In this document: piece after piece, positions 7,021 through 13,735 of the stretch
Layout of the letters: each line of letters starts with the position of its first letter
How positions within the stretch are numbered: the stretch's first letter is position 1
DNA from: Prevotella sp. UBA1104
GTDB taxonomy: Bacteria; Bacteroidota; Bacteroidia; Bacteroidales; Bacteroidaceae
Length of the DNA: 13,735 nt
Direction: 5' to 3'
NCBI GenBank assembly: GCA_002314055.1
Contig: DCBP01000040.1
Span: 22,623-36,357, forward strand
The notes under the pieces: model-generated
What the model saw: only the letters and a program-made list of their open reading frames with translations
The model's database searches: none
What the model was told of the DNA's origin: nothing
Position numbers and translations under genes: made by a program

Positions 7021-10000
7021 TTAGAAAGTTAAGTTCACACCGATAGTCCATTTGCGGAGTTTAGGATAGCTACCGTAGCTACACATCGGGTCGATAAAGT
7101 TGTCTGGATACGGGTTGTAGAAGCTAATAAGGTTCTGACCGGTAACATTAACCCTTGCGCTTTCCAAGCCTAAAGTCTTGAACCAAGACATCTTTGGTAA
7201 CTTGTAAGCAAGAGTCAGACGGTTGAGAGTAACTCTTGTGCCGCTTACTGTCCAGAAGCTTGAAGCTACGCTGTTGATATTGTATGAAGGGTTAGGCAAT
7301 TCTCCGTTGCTGTTCTCTGACATTACAACATTTCCGCTGCCGTCCGTTATATCCTTGTATACGAACACCTTGTCCGGATTCCAGAACGAAGGCATGTTCT
7401 GAGCTTCAATGCCGTAAGATGTCTTCAATGCAGAAGATGGGATAACTGTCTTAGAACCCCAGCTTGCACTGAACTGTGCCGTGATGGAAAGTCCCTTCCA
7501 TTCAGCATTGAGATTTGTGGTAAATCCGTAAGGATTACTTGCACGGTAGGAAAGTCGTACCTGATCGTCGTTTGCATCAACTACACCATCAGCAGCACCT
7601 TCGCCACCTGCACCGCGAACATCCTTGTAAATAAGCATACCAGGTTTAATCTGGTCAGGAGCCATACCCATGTAGCTTGTGATGTTGTATTTCTTTACAT
7701 ACTCCTGGATTTCCTGATAGCTACGGAACATTCCGAGACATTCCATACCCCATGTTCCTACATCAAAGCGGTCGCCTTTTTGTACGGTGCGGTATTTATA
7801 GTCGGTTGCGAAGTCGCTCTTCAATACTTTGTTGTCGCTATATCCGAAGTTTACGCCGATGCGGTATTTGAAGTCCTTTCCAATCCTGTCTCTCCATGTG
7901 ATACTTGCCTCATATCCCCAGTTGTTGATTTCTCCGAGGTTTGTCGAAGCCGAGAGACAGCCAACCGTAGCCGGAACAGTTTGCGACATGTTCATGAACA
8001 TCTCGCGGTTCCAAACCTTGTAAGCCTCGAGTGTAACGGCAAGACGGCTGTTGAGTACGTTGAAGTCAATACCGAAATTGGCCTTGTAAGACTTGTCCCA
8101 GTGCACGTTATAGTTCACGTCAGCATTGCCGTTGTCCATTCTGATAGACTGTCCGGTATTTGTCGTCCCTTCGCCGAATACGGCGTTGTCGCTTGTCTTG
8201 TTCCATATGCCATAGTGCTGCATCCAGAGCCATGCCGTAGTATTGTCGCGGCCTGTAAGACCGAATGATCCTCTCAGTTTCAGAAAGTCAACCCACGGAA
8301 GAGCTTTGTTGAACCACTTCTCTTGCGACATTACCCAACCAACACTGGCTGACGGGAAGACTCCCCAATAGTTTTTCGGGGCGAACTTGGTGGAAGCGTC
8401 GGAACGAATAAGGAACTCAAACAGATACTTGTCGGCATAAGCATAGTTTATACGGCCGATGTATGAAAGACTTCCAGATTCGCTTCTTGTCCAGCTCGGA
8501 GTCTTGGTGCCAGATGCACCGTTAGACTGGAAGTTGGTGAATGAATAAGGTTGTGTGGCATGACCACCCAAATCCTCGAGCTCCGATTCAGATTTCTCGA
8601 TAGAGAAGAGGGCATTGATGTCGTGTTGTCCGAATTTACGTCCGTAGCTTACAGTGAAGTTCATCTGATAGTTGTCCATTCTCGACATGGTACGTGAGAT
8701 ATAGTCGCCGTTGTCGAAAGTGGAAGGTTCGAAATTGTCAGACGTTAGATAGCCGTTGTAGTCTTCACCGGCAATCGGTGTGTACAGATGCTGTCCGCTT
8801 CCCGTGCGGTTCATCATCTTGTATAGAGTAAACTTAGAGCCGTACTGGTTGCCCTTGTCATTGTTGATACTCTTTGAATATGTGAATTTCAGCTTAAGAC
8901 CTTTCAGAATCTTGCTCCATTCGAAGTCGTACTCCAATCCGGCGTTGATGGTCATGTTGTTAGTTTTCGTCTCGGCATAGTCGCCGTTGTTCTGCATCAG
9001 GTTGTAGGAGTAAATCTGCGACTCGTTTACCTGAGAGTTGCTCGGACCGTATGCGAGGATAGGCATGCCGTTTACCGTTTCCGGAATATAGTGTGGACGA
9101 TACAACAAGTTACGGTAGTCGTTCTCTAAACCACCGCTTCCGATAGAGTTGTTCGGTTTATTCAGTTTGCTGAAGTTTCCGCTCACGTTGAGATTAGCCT
9201 TCAGGTTCTTGCTTATTTTTACGTCGATTCCTGCGCGGTAGTTCCATCGGTCGTAGTCGAGTTTGCCGAGGTTACCGTCCTGTGTGAAGTAAGAGATACC
9301 TCCAAAGTAATTCACTTTGTCAGATGCACCGCTCACGTTCACGCTGTGCTGCTGTGTAACACCCGTGTCCCAGTATTTGTCGAGCAAGTCATAGTTGAGG
9401 CTCTTCATAGCCTCAAGTTCGTCGGCTTGGAAAAGAGATGTCGTGCGGTTGAGCGATGTACTTCTCGGGTCGTTGTCCGTCATGATGTTATACAGACGGC
9501 CGTAGTTGTAAGAGTTGAGCATCTTTGGAGTAGACACGGCATCCGTGATACCGAAAGTTCCGTTGTAAGAGATGCGCGGCGCTCCCATTTTTCCTCTTTT
9601 TGTTGTTACGAGTATAACACCGTTGGCTGCTCGTGCACCGTAGACAGCTGCCGATGCGTCCTTCAATACTGAGATGTTTTCCACCTCAGAAGGGTCGAGG
9701 TTATTGAAAGCCTCCTCTCCGAGGTTCTTTATATCGTTAGGATAGACATAGCCGTCGATAACATACAAAGGTCCGGCAGCATTGCCGGTAAAGTCGTGTA
9801 GCACGCCACCGTCGCGGATTGTGATACTCGAACTCTCGCCCACTTGACGGTCACCTCCGCTAACGCTCACACCGTTGATAAGACCCGACAGGGCAGAAGC
9901 GAGACTTGCTCCGGAGAGGTCCTTGATGTCGTCCATAGGAACAGTGCCTACGGAACCCGTCAGGTGAGCCTTCTTCTGAGTGCCGTAACCTACAACCACC

Positions 10001-10317
10001 ACCTCTTCAAGATTTTGAGAGTCCTCTTTCAGCTGGGTCTTTCCGCCAGGAGTTACAGTCTGTGGTAAATATCCTATATATGATATGGTTACTTTGCTTC
10101 CTTTTGGAGCCGTGATGGAATAGTTACCGTCAATATCAGTGATAACGCCAACATTGTCGCCTTTCTTTCCGACAATACGTACGGATGCACCGATGATAGG
10201 TTCACCGTTTTGGTCAACAACGGTACCTTTTATAGTTTGGTTTTGCTGGGCATAGATTGGAGTTGATACCAATGCCATGCAGCCGAAGCATAAACTTATC
10301 AAAGTTTTTCTTTTCAT
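7021..10317 (-). CDS. susC: SusC/RagA-like TonB-dependent outer-membrane transporter
   Basis: The 1098-residue product has a signal peptide (1-23, cleavage after IYA). Next is a carboxypeptidase-regulatory-like domain (about 28-90: IKGTVVDQNGEPIIGASV, then DIDGNYSI and VTISYIGY). The SusC signature LEEVVVVGYGTQKKAHLTGS is at 103-122. The plug domain includes GPLYVIDGYVYP and ISVLKDASAAVYGARAANG (215-233). The remainder is beta-barrel, ending NLTF with the terminal Phe needed for barrel assembly. It would import oligosaccharides across the outer membrane using TonB energy, in complex with the SusD-like protein. The length is typical and there is no frameshift. It lies 47 bases after the upstream lipoprotein gene, with no TAnnTTTG box in the gap, so it is probably expressed from that gene's promoter. 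Confidence 0.98.
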   Translation of the reverse strand: MKRKTLISLCFGCMALVSTPIYAQQNQTIKGTVVDQNGEPIIGASVRIVGKKGDNVGVITDIDGNYSITAPKGSKVTISYIGYLPQTVTPGGKTQLKEDSQNLEEVVVVGYGTQKKAHLTGSVGTVPMDDIKDLSGASLASALSGLINGVSVSGGDRQVGESSSITIRDGGVLHDFTGNAAGPLYVIDGYVYPNDIKNLGEEAFNNLDPSEVENISVLKDASAAVYGARAANGVILVTTKRGKMGAPRISYNGTFGITDAVSTPKMLNSYNYGRLYNIMTDNDPRSTSLNRTTSLFQADELEAMKSLNYDLLDKYWDTGVTQQHSVNVSGASDKVNYFGGISYFTQDGNLGKLDYDRWNYRAGIDVKISKNLKANLNVSGNFSKLNKPNNSIGSGGLENDYRNLLYRPHYIPETVNGMPILAYGPSNSQVNESQIYSYNLMQNNGDYAETKTNNMTINAGLEYDFEWSKILKGLKLKFTYSKSINNDKGNQYGSKFTLYKMMNRTGSGQHLYTPIAGEDYNGYLTSDNFEPSTFDNGDYISRTMSRMDNYQMNFTVSYGRKFGQHDINALFSIEKSESELEDLGGHATQPYSFTNFQSNGASGTKTPSWTRSESGSLSYIGRINYAYADKYLFEFLIRSDASTKFAPKNYWGVFPSASVGWVMSQEKWFNKALPWVDFLKLRGSFGLTGRDNTTAWLWMQHYGIWNKTSDNAVFGEGTTNTGQSIRMDNGNADVNYNVHWDKSYKANFGIDFNVLNSRLAVTLEAYKVWNREMFMNMSQTVPATVGCLSASTNLGEINNWGYEASITWRDRIGKDFKYRIGVNFGYSDNKVLKSDFATDYKYRTVQKGDRFDVGTWGMECLGMFRSYQEIQEYVKKYNITSYMGMAPDQIKPGMLIYKDVRGAGGEGAADGVVDANDDQVRLSYRASNPYGFTTNLNAEWKGLSITAQFSASWGSKTVIPSSALKTSYGIEAQNMPSFWNPDKVFVYKDITDGSGNVVMSENSNGELPNPSYNINSVASSFWTVSGTRVTLNRLTLAYKLPKMSWFKTLGLESARVNVTGQNLISFYNPYPDNFIDPMCSYGSYPKLRKWTIGVNLTF

Positions 10318-10364
10318 ATTCTGTGTCTTTTTTATTTCGATTATAAGTTAAGCCTTATGGCTGG

Positions 10365-11855
10365 TTATTCTGCAGAAGGAAGCCAGCGAGGGTCACCGGT
10401 CTTGTTTGCAATCTGTGCAGCTCCGCTCACGGTAAAGTCGCCGTTTGCAGCATCCTTGAAGCTCGGGTCTTCTTCTATTGCATTACCACTGAGGTCGTAT
10501 GTTTCAACAATGCCACCTGTACTTTCAAATTCGCCGTTGAACATATATGTGTTGTAGTTCGTTATAGCTGTTGCATATGTAGCAGGTCCGCGTCCGCCCA
10601 AGATGCGTCGTATTACTTGTTTGTTTCCACAGTCTACGAAGATACATTTTTCAACGTCGAAGCAAGAGCATTTCTGTCCGTTGAATCCTCCGTAGTTTGC
10701 CCATTGTCCTGCTTTTGCTATATTATAGAATGTACTGTTGAGGAAATTCACCCAACTATTTGTATATCCGCCACGGACAGCACGACCGTCGTTGTTATAT
10801 TGTACGAAATATTTGGCATCGGCATCTCCAGTGTTCCAGAATGTAGAATTTGCAACCTGTAAAGTGTTGGCATATCCTCCCTTAAAGTAAATCACGGCAT
10901 TTCCGCTAATGTTTGTATTGCTGCTTAGTGTAAGGTGGATTGTAGAATTGTTTATTATCAAACTTTCGAGACAATATTTTACATTGCTGTCGTACACAAG
11001 GTTATTGTTGACTCCAGTTATATTACATCCGTTGATTGTTATAGCACCAAGAATGTTATAGTAGTTGGAAGGTTTAGTCGTTTCTTTGTTGTTTTCAATC
11101 TGGTTTTTTAGGCCTTTGATGTTCTCGTCGGGAGTTTCACTTAATGCTATCACTGGGTTTTCCGACTGGGACGCATCGATGTCTACATATTTTAAAGTGA
11201 ACAAAGTTCCAGTCTTTATACTAACCTTTCCTGTGTATGTAATTTTGGCATGGTTGTTGCCATTTGGGGTGCGCAGTGCAACTCGCTTGTTTCTGAAGTC
11301 TATGTTTTCAGAAAGGGTGTATTCACCTCCTGGTTGCAAGTCATAATAAAGCATTTCTGTTATCGCATCCTCGGGAACTGGATTCTCTTTGAAATATGTC
11401 GCCAAATCGCCGGCTGGTATTGTCTGGAAAGATGTTGTGAATGTATTGAAAGCCTTTTCCACAGCTTCTGTTCCCTTGTTGTGCTTTTCTTCGTTGTCAA
11501 GCACGGCAAGCGACAGCTGGTAGTTTGTGTCTTCCATACGTTTTGCAGTAAACGATATTCCGTCGATTAGAGTATCCTTTAGAATTTCGTCATTGTCGAG
11601 ATTCTTCAGAATTGCGTGATAGCCTCCGGCACCGTCTACAACAGGCCATGCGATGGTCTGTACAGTCCCGTCGGAATTTGGAGTAATTGTAATGTCATCA
11701 ACTGATGGTGCTTCGAGTTGCGTGTTGTACACCCCGCTGTCGAATTTCTCGCCAGTCAAGTCATCCTGTGCACAGGATGCCATCGTCAGCGCTCCACCTG
11801 CAAGACACAGCATTCCCCACGTCTTGCAATGTAGTGATAGTTGTTTTGTTGTCAT
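10365..11855 (-). CDS. Surface lipoprotein with DUF4957/DUF5123-like beta-helix, PUL-associated
   Basis: The product is 496 residues, with a lipoprotein signal ending MASC (Cys28) and followed by AQDD. An acidic patch of this kind after the lipid Cys can act as a surface-export signal in Bacteroidetes. Residues about 47-145 look like a fibronectin type III-like fold (APSVDDITI to FTTSF). From about 150 there is a beta-helix-like region rich in Asn and short strands (ITINGCNITGVNNNLVYDS, LIINNSTIHLTL, FLNSTFYNI, CFDVEKCIFVDCG). The C-terminus, with EEDPSFKDAANGDFTV and GDPRWLP, is typical of what I know as DUF5123. Similar proteins accompany SusC/SusD in pectin-type loci and probably bind glycan at the surface; no lyase catalytic residues are recognised, so an enzyme role is doubtful. 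It is first in the operon rather than after susD. GC content is lower than in the large gene at 1279-4359. Confidence 0.85.
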   Translation of the reverse strand: MTTKQLSLHCKTWGMLCLAGGALTMASCAQDDLTGEKFDSGVYNTQLEAPSVDDITITPNSDGTVQTIAWPVVDGAGGYHAILKNLDNDEILKDTLIDGISFTAKRMEDTNYQLSLAVLDNEEKHNKGTEAVEKAFNTFTTSFQTIPAGDLATYFKENPVPEDAITEMLYYDLQPGGEYTLSENIDFRNKRVALRTPNGNNHAKITYTGKVSIKTGTLFTLKYVDIDASQSENPVIALSETPDENIKGLKNQIENNKETTKPSNYYNILGAITINGCNITGVNNNLVYDSNVKYCLESLIINNSTIHLTLSSNTNISGNAVIYFKGGYANTLQVANSTFWNTGDADAKYFVQYNNDGRAVRGGYTNSWVNFLNSTFYNIAKAGQWANYGGFNGQKCSCFDVEKCIFVDCGNKQVIRRILGGRGPATYATAITNYNTYMFNGEFESTGGIVETYDLSGNAIEEDPSFKDAANGDFTVSGAAQIANKTGDPRWLPSAE

Positions 11856-12022
11856 AAATTAAACTTTAAAGTTATTTGATTTTGTTAGTGTTAAATTCTT
11901 GGTTGCTTTTGTGTGCCGGCATACTTGTTCTTTTAGGTAGCAAGATTCCGTCACTGCAATGATTGTTATTTTGTTATTAGGCTTATAGGTTATGCCAGTT
12001 TTGACATATTTAATATATAGTG

Positions 12023-12030
12023 CAAATTTA
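12023..12030 (-). promoter_or_regulatory. Promoter of the lipoprotein-susC-susD operon
   Basis: On the minus strand this reads TAAATTTG followed by CA, a perfect match to the -7 consensus. TTTC (plus-strand 12050-12053) sits 19 bases upstream, where TTTG is expected, matching three of four bases. Transcription would begin near 12017, giving a leader of about 160 bases before the start codon at 11855. A second, weaker box (AAGATTTG on the minus strand, about 12065-12072) lies further upstream. In the 339-base gap 11856-12194 I see these and a 14-base imperfect palindrome centred on TGCCGGCA (11911-11924). I see no gene and no clear terminator for the 12195-12716 gene. Confidence 0.6.
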
Positions 12031-12194
12031 ATCTAATTTTTCTAATCGAGAAAACTTTTATGGTGCAAATCTTGCAGAATACGGGAAAAAGGTAAAAATG
12101 TCTGTAATATTTGTTATAAAAACTTTAGTTTATGATATTCTTGTGTCATGATTTGATTTCCCGAGGGTAGACGAAAGTGGAACTTTGAAGAGGC

Positions 12195-12716
12195 TTAATA
12201 GAGTTTGATGTATTCATATTCGTTGCCCACAATCTTGAGATAATGCTCAAAATCATCCCTCTTGATAACAACCGTTCCGCGGCAGTCGTTGGGATGGAAA
12301 GATAGGGTAGGGGCATTCTTGATGTTCTCGTCAAGAAACAAATGCACATGGTTTTCCGCGTCGTTGATGAGGCCGAAAGGAGATACGCTACCCGGTTCCA
12401 GTCCAAGATATTTCATCATTCGTTCCGGTGAAGCAAACGACAGTTTGCCGCAAGACGGCAGGCCCTTTGCGATGAGCGATTCTTTTAGTAAGTGCTCAAG
12501 GTCGTGTATTGCAAGGTCGTGGTCGCAGTCGAAGCATACCAGATAGTGGCGGTTACCCTTATGGTTGCGAAAAAAGAGGTTCTTGCAGTGCATGCTGCCG
12601 TCATCCTTCCACCAGCGCCTTGCTTCCTCAATGGTTTTGCCTTCGGGGTGATTATAATTAGTAAACGGAATGTCGTGTTCACGCAAATAGCTAAGTACAG
12701 TTTCTTCTCTTGTCAT
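12195..12716 (-). CDS. Prolyl-tRNA deacylase of the ProX/YbaK family (trans-editing)
   Basis: The 173-residue protein matches the full-length YbaK/ProX fold found as stand-alone editing domains related to the insertion domain of prolyl-tRNA synthetase. Such proteins hydrolyse mischarged tRNA-Pro, usually Ala-tRNA-Pro in the ProXp-ala group, in the cytoplasm. Visible landmarks are the N-terminal VLSYLREHDIPFTNYNHPEG, HCKNLFFRN with Lys45 in the position of the family's conserved lysine, the GSVSPFGLIND loop (109-119), and SFHPNDCRGTVVI with His141 in the conserved C-terminal position. Length is normal. The gene is unrelated to the PUL downstream and appears to be a single transcription unit. 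Whether the substrate is Ala- or Cys-tRNA-Pro cannot be settled here; the overall form favours Ala. Confidence 0.93.
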   Translation of the reverse strand: MTREETVLSYLREHDIPFTNYNHPEGKTIEEARRWWKDDGSMHCKNLFFRNHKGNRHYLVCFDCDHDLAIHDLEHLLKESLIAKGLPSCGKLSFASPERMMKYLGLEPGSVSPFGLINDAENHVHLFLDENIKNAPTLSFHPNDCRGTVVIKRDDFEHYLKIVGNEYEYIKLY

Positions 12717-12840
12717 GTTTTTCTTGTTTAAATGTATTTGTGAAGATAGTGCAAATCGAGATGATAATAAGAATTACCAATATAAGAGTTGTAATTCAGA
12801 ATTTATTCATTACTTATCCCGAGATGCCATATAGTTTGTG

Positions 12841-12848
12841 CAAAGTTA
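12841..12848 (-). promoter_or_regulatory. Candidate -7 box for the ProX/YbaK-family gene
   Basis: On the minus strand this reads TAACTTTG followed by CA, a full match to TAnnTTTG. It would give a leader of about 118 bases. No -33 element is evident. A poorer box (TCGATTTG followed by CA, plus-strand 12752-12759) lies much nearer the gene and is an alternative with a leader of about 30 bases. Confidence 0.35.
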
Positions 12849-12901
12849 TAAAAAAGTGTTTATATTTTGTTCGTTATGGCTATAATTTGAACTAAAATGT
12901 A

Positions 12902-12909
12902 TAAATTTG
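12902..12909 (+). promoter_or_regulatory. Candidate -7 box for the Rpn-type nuclease gene
   Basis: TAAATTTG on the plus strand is a perfect TAnnTTTG match 40 bases before the ATG at 12950, implying a leader of about 35 bases. The -33 region is not a clear TTTG. It faces away from the ProX-family gene's promoter, so the 12717-12949 gap is a divergent promoter region. Confidence 0.4.
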
Positions 12910-12949
12910 TAGCAGTTTAAAAGGTATCGAATAGAAATATATATGCATT

Positions 12950-13735
12950 ATGGAAAATTATATACGATTTGACTGGGCTATGAAACGCATGCTTCGCAAC
13001 AAGGCGAACCATGCCGTGCTTGAGGGACTTATGACTTCACTTCTTGGTCGCAAGTATACAATTTTGAAGTTTCTTGAGAGTGAATCAAATCAAGAAACGG
13101 AAGACGACAAGTTCAACCGCGTTGATGTGCTTGCTGAGAGCGATAAAGGAGAGCTTACCATCATCGAAATACAAAATAACCGTGAACTAACATACTTCCA
13201 TCGTATGCTGTATGGAGTGTCGAAGGCTATAACGGATTATATCAGCCTTGGCAACGACTACGACAAGGTGCGCAAAGTGTATAGCATTAATATCGTGTAT
13301 TTTGAATTGGGGCAGGGCAATGACTATGTGTATCATGGCAAAACCGACTTCAGAGGACTGCATGATTCAAACGATATACTGAAATTGTCAGTGCGCCAGA
13401 ATGAGCGATTCTTTGGATTGCATAAAAGCGAAGCCTTGCAGCAGAAAGAAGCCGGTGATCTTTTCCCTGAATATTATGTGCTTCGTGTCAATGACTTTGA
13501 CAAAGTGGCGACGACTCCACTCGACGAATGGATAGAATTCTTGAAAACCGGTTCGATAGCTCCCGAAGCAACAGCACCAGGACTTAGTGAGGCACGTGAA
13601 TGTCTGCGTGTAGATTCTCTGAGTATTGCTGAACGCAACGATTATGAGCGACACATGGAGTCGCTCCGTTATCAGCGTAGCGTGCTTGATACAAGTCGCG
13701 ACGAAGGATATGAAGAAGGTCGAGCAGAAGGTCGA
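12950..13735 (+). CDS. Rpn-family PD-(D/E)XK nuclease / putative transposase, 3' end beyond window
   Basis: An ATG at 12950 opens a frame that stays open to the window edge (262 codons). The N-terminus MENYIRFDWAMKRMLRN fits the family's opening FD..FK.l pattern. The nuclease core is visible: RVDVLAES with Asp59, then ELTIIEIQ with Glu73 and Gln75, the D...E-x-Q form of the PD-(D/E)XK site. This is followed by HRMLYGVSKAITDYISLG and a strand SINIVYFEL. The region at 250-262, DEGYEEGRAEGR, is the start of the Gly/Glu/Arg-repeat tail common in these proteins. Family members are DNA endonucleases linked to recombination, once annotated as transposases, and some act in phage defence. The complete protein is probably around 290-330 residues. 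No terminal inverted repeats are visible on the left side, so there is no sign that it is a mobile element in itself. Confidence 0.88.
   Translation, partial: MENYIRFDWAMKRMLRNKANHAVLEGLMTSLLGRKYTILKFLESESNQETEDDKFNRVDVLAESDKGELTIIEIQNNRELTYFHRMLYGVSKAITDYISLGNDYDKVRKVYSINIVYFELGQGNDYVYHGKTDFRGLHDSNDILKLSVRQNERFFGLHKSEALQQKEAGDLFPEYYVLRVNDFDKVATTPLDEWIEFLKTGSIAPEATAPGLSEARECLRVDSLSIAERNDYERHMESLRYQRSVLDTSRDEGYEEGRAEGR

Noticed and set aside
10351..10362. Small hairpin AGCC-TTAT-GGCT between the lipoprotein gene and susC
   Set aside because: A 4-bp stem without a T-run is too weak to call; at most it could modulate relative transcript levels.
12056..12194. A terminator after the ProX/YbaK-family gene near AAACTTTAGTTT
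   Set aside because: The stem is five A/T-rich pairs with a two-base loop, which is not a credible intrinsic terminator.
12146..12406. Minus-strand ORF in another frame overlapping the end of the ProX/YbaK-family gene
   Set aside because: The Ser/Thr/Arg-rich, low-order product is a frame shadow of the confidently identified deacylase.
13388..13654. Minus-strand ORF within the Rpn-type gene
   Set aside because: It lies opposite a clear nuclease reading frame and has no family features.

Overview
The window looks like a Bacteroidales chromosome, most likely Prevotella/Segatella or a close relative. The evidence is a SusC/SusD pair, protein families typical of the group (DUF4955-type and DUF5123-type), promoters of the TAnnTTTG class and the lack of clear Shine-Dalgarno sequences. 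The species assignment is an inference. No rRNA, tRNA, CRISPR array or insertion sequence was seen.

The core is a small polysaccharide utilization locus (PUL) on the minus strand. In the direction of transcription it runs: a DUF4957/DUF5123-like surface lipoprotein (11855-10365), a SusC-like TonB-dependent transporter (10317-7021), a SusD-like glycan-binding lipoprotein (7012-4790), a hairpin terminator (4725-4756), and a large secreted protein with a pectate-lyase-like beta-helix, a TIM-barrel-like region and a DUF4955-type C-terminus (4359-1279). That last gene is closed by its own strong terminator (1171-1203). Next comes a lone ECF sigma factor (1009-512) with no anti-sigma gene beside it, then a possible 46-residue small protein (363-223) followed by hairpins. 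The working model is that the two lipoproteins capture a glycan at the cell surface, SusC imports it, and the beta-helix protein acts on it outside the cytoplasm. Pectin-type material is the best guess, based only on the company these families keep. No recognisable pectate lyase, GH28, or hybrid two-component or other dedicated PUL regulator lies in the window.

Between susD and the DUF4955-type gene is the most unusual non-coding structure: five tandem 22-bp units (4561-4670), the first four carrying palindromic TTACTCA/TGAGTAA-type arms. A perfect plus-strand TAnnTTTG box lies just upstream and a bidirectional hairpin terminator downstream. This could be a roughly 200-nt regulatory RNA opposite in sense to the PUL, or a cluster of protein-binding sites.

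On the right are a housekeeping-type gene for a prolyl-tRNA-editing (ProX/YbaK) deacylase on the minus strand (12716-12195) and, divergently, the start of an Rpn-type PD-(D/E)XK nuclease/putative transposase gene (12950 onward) that runs off the window edge.
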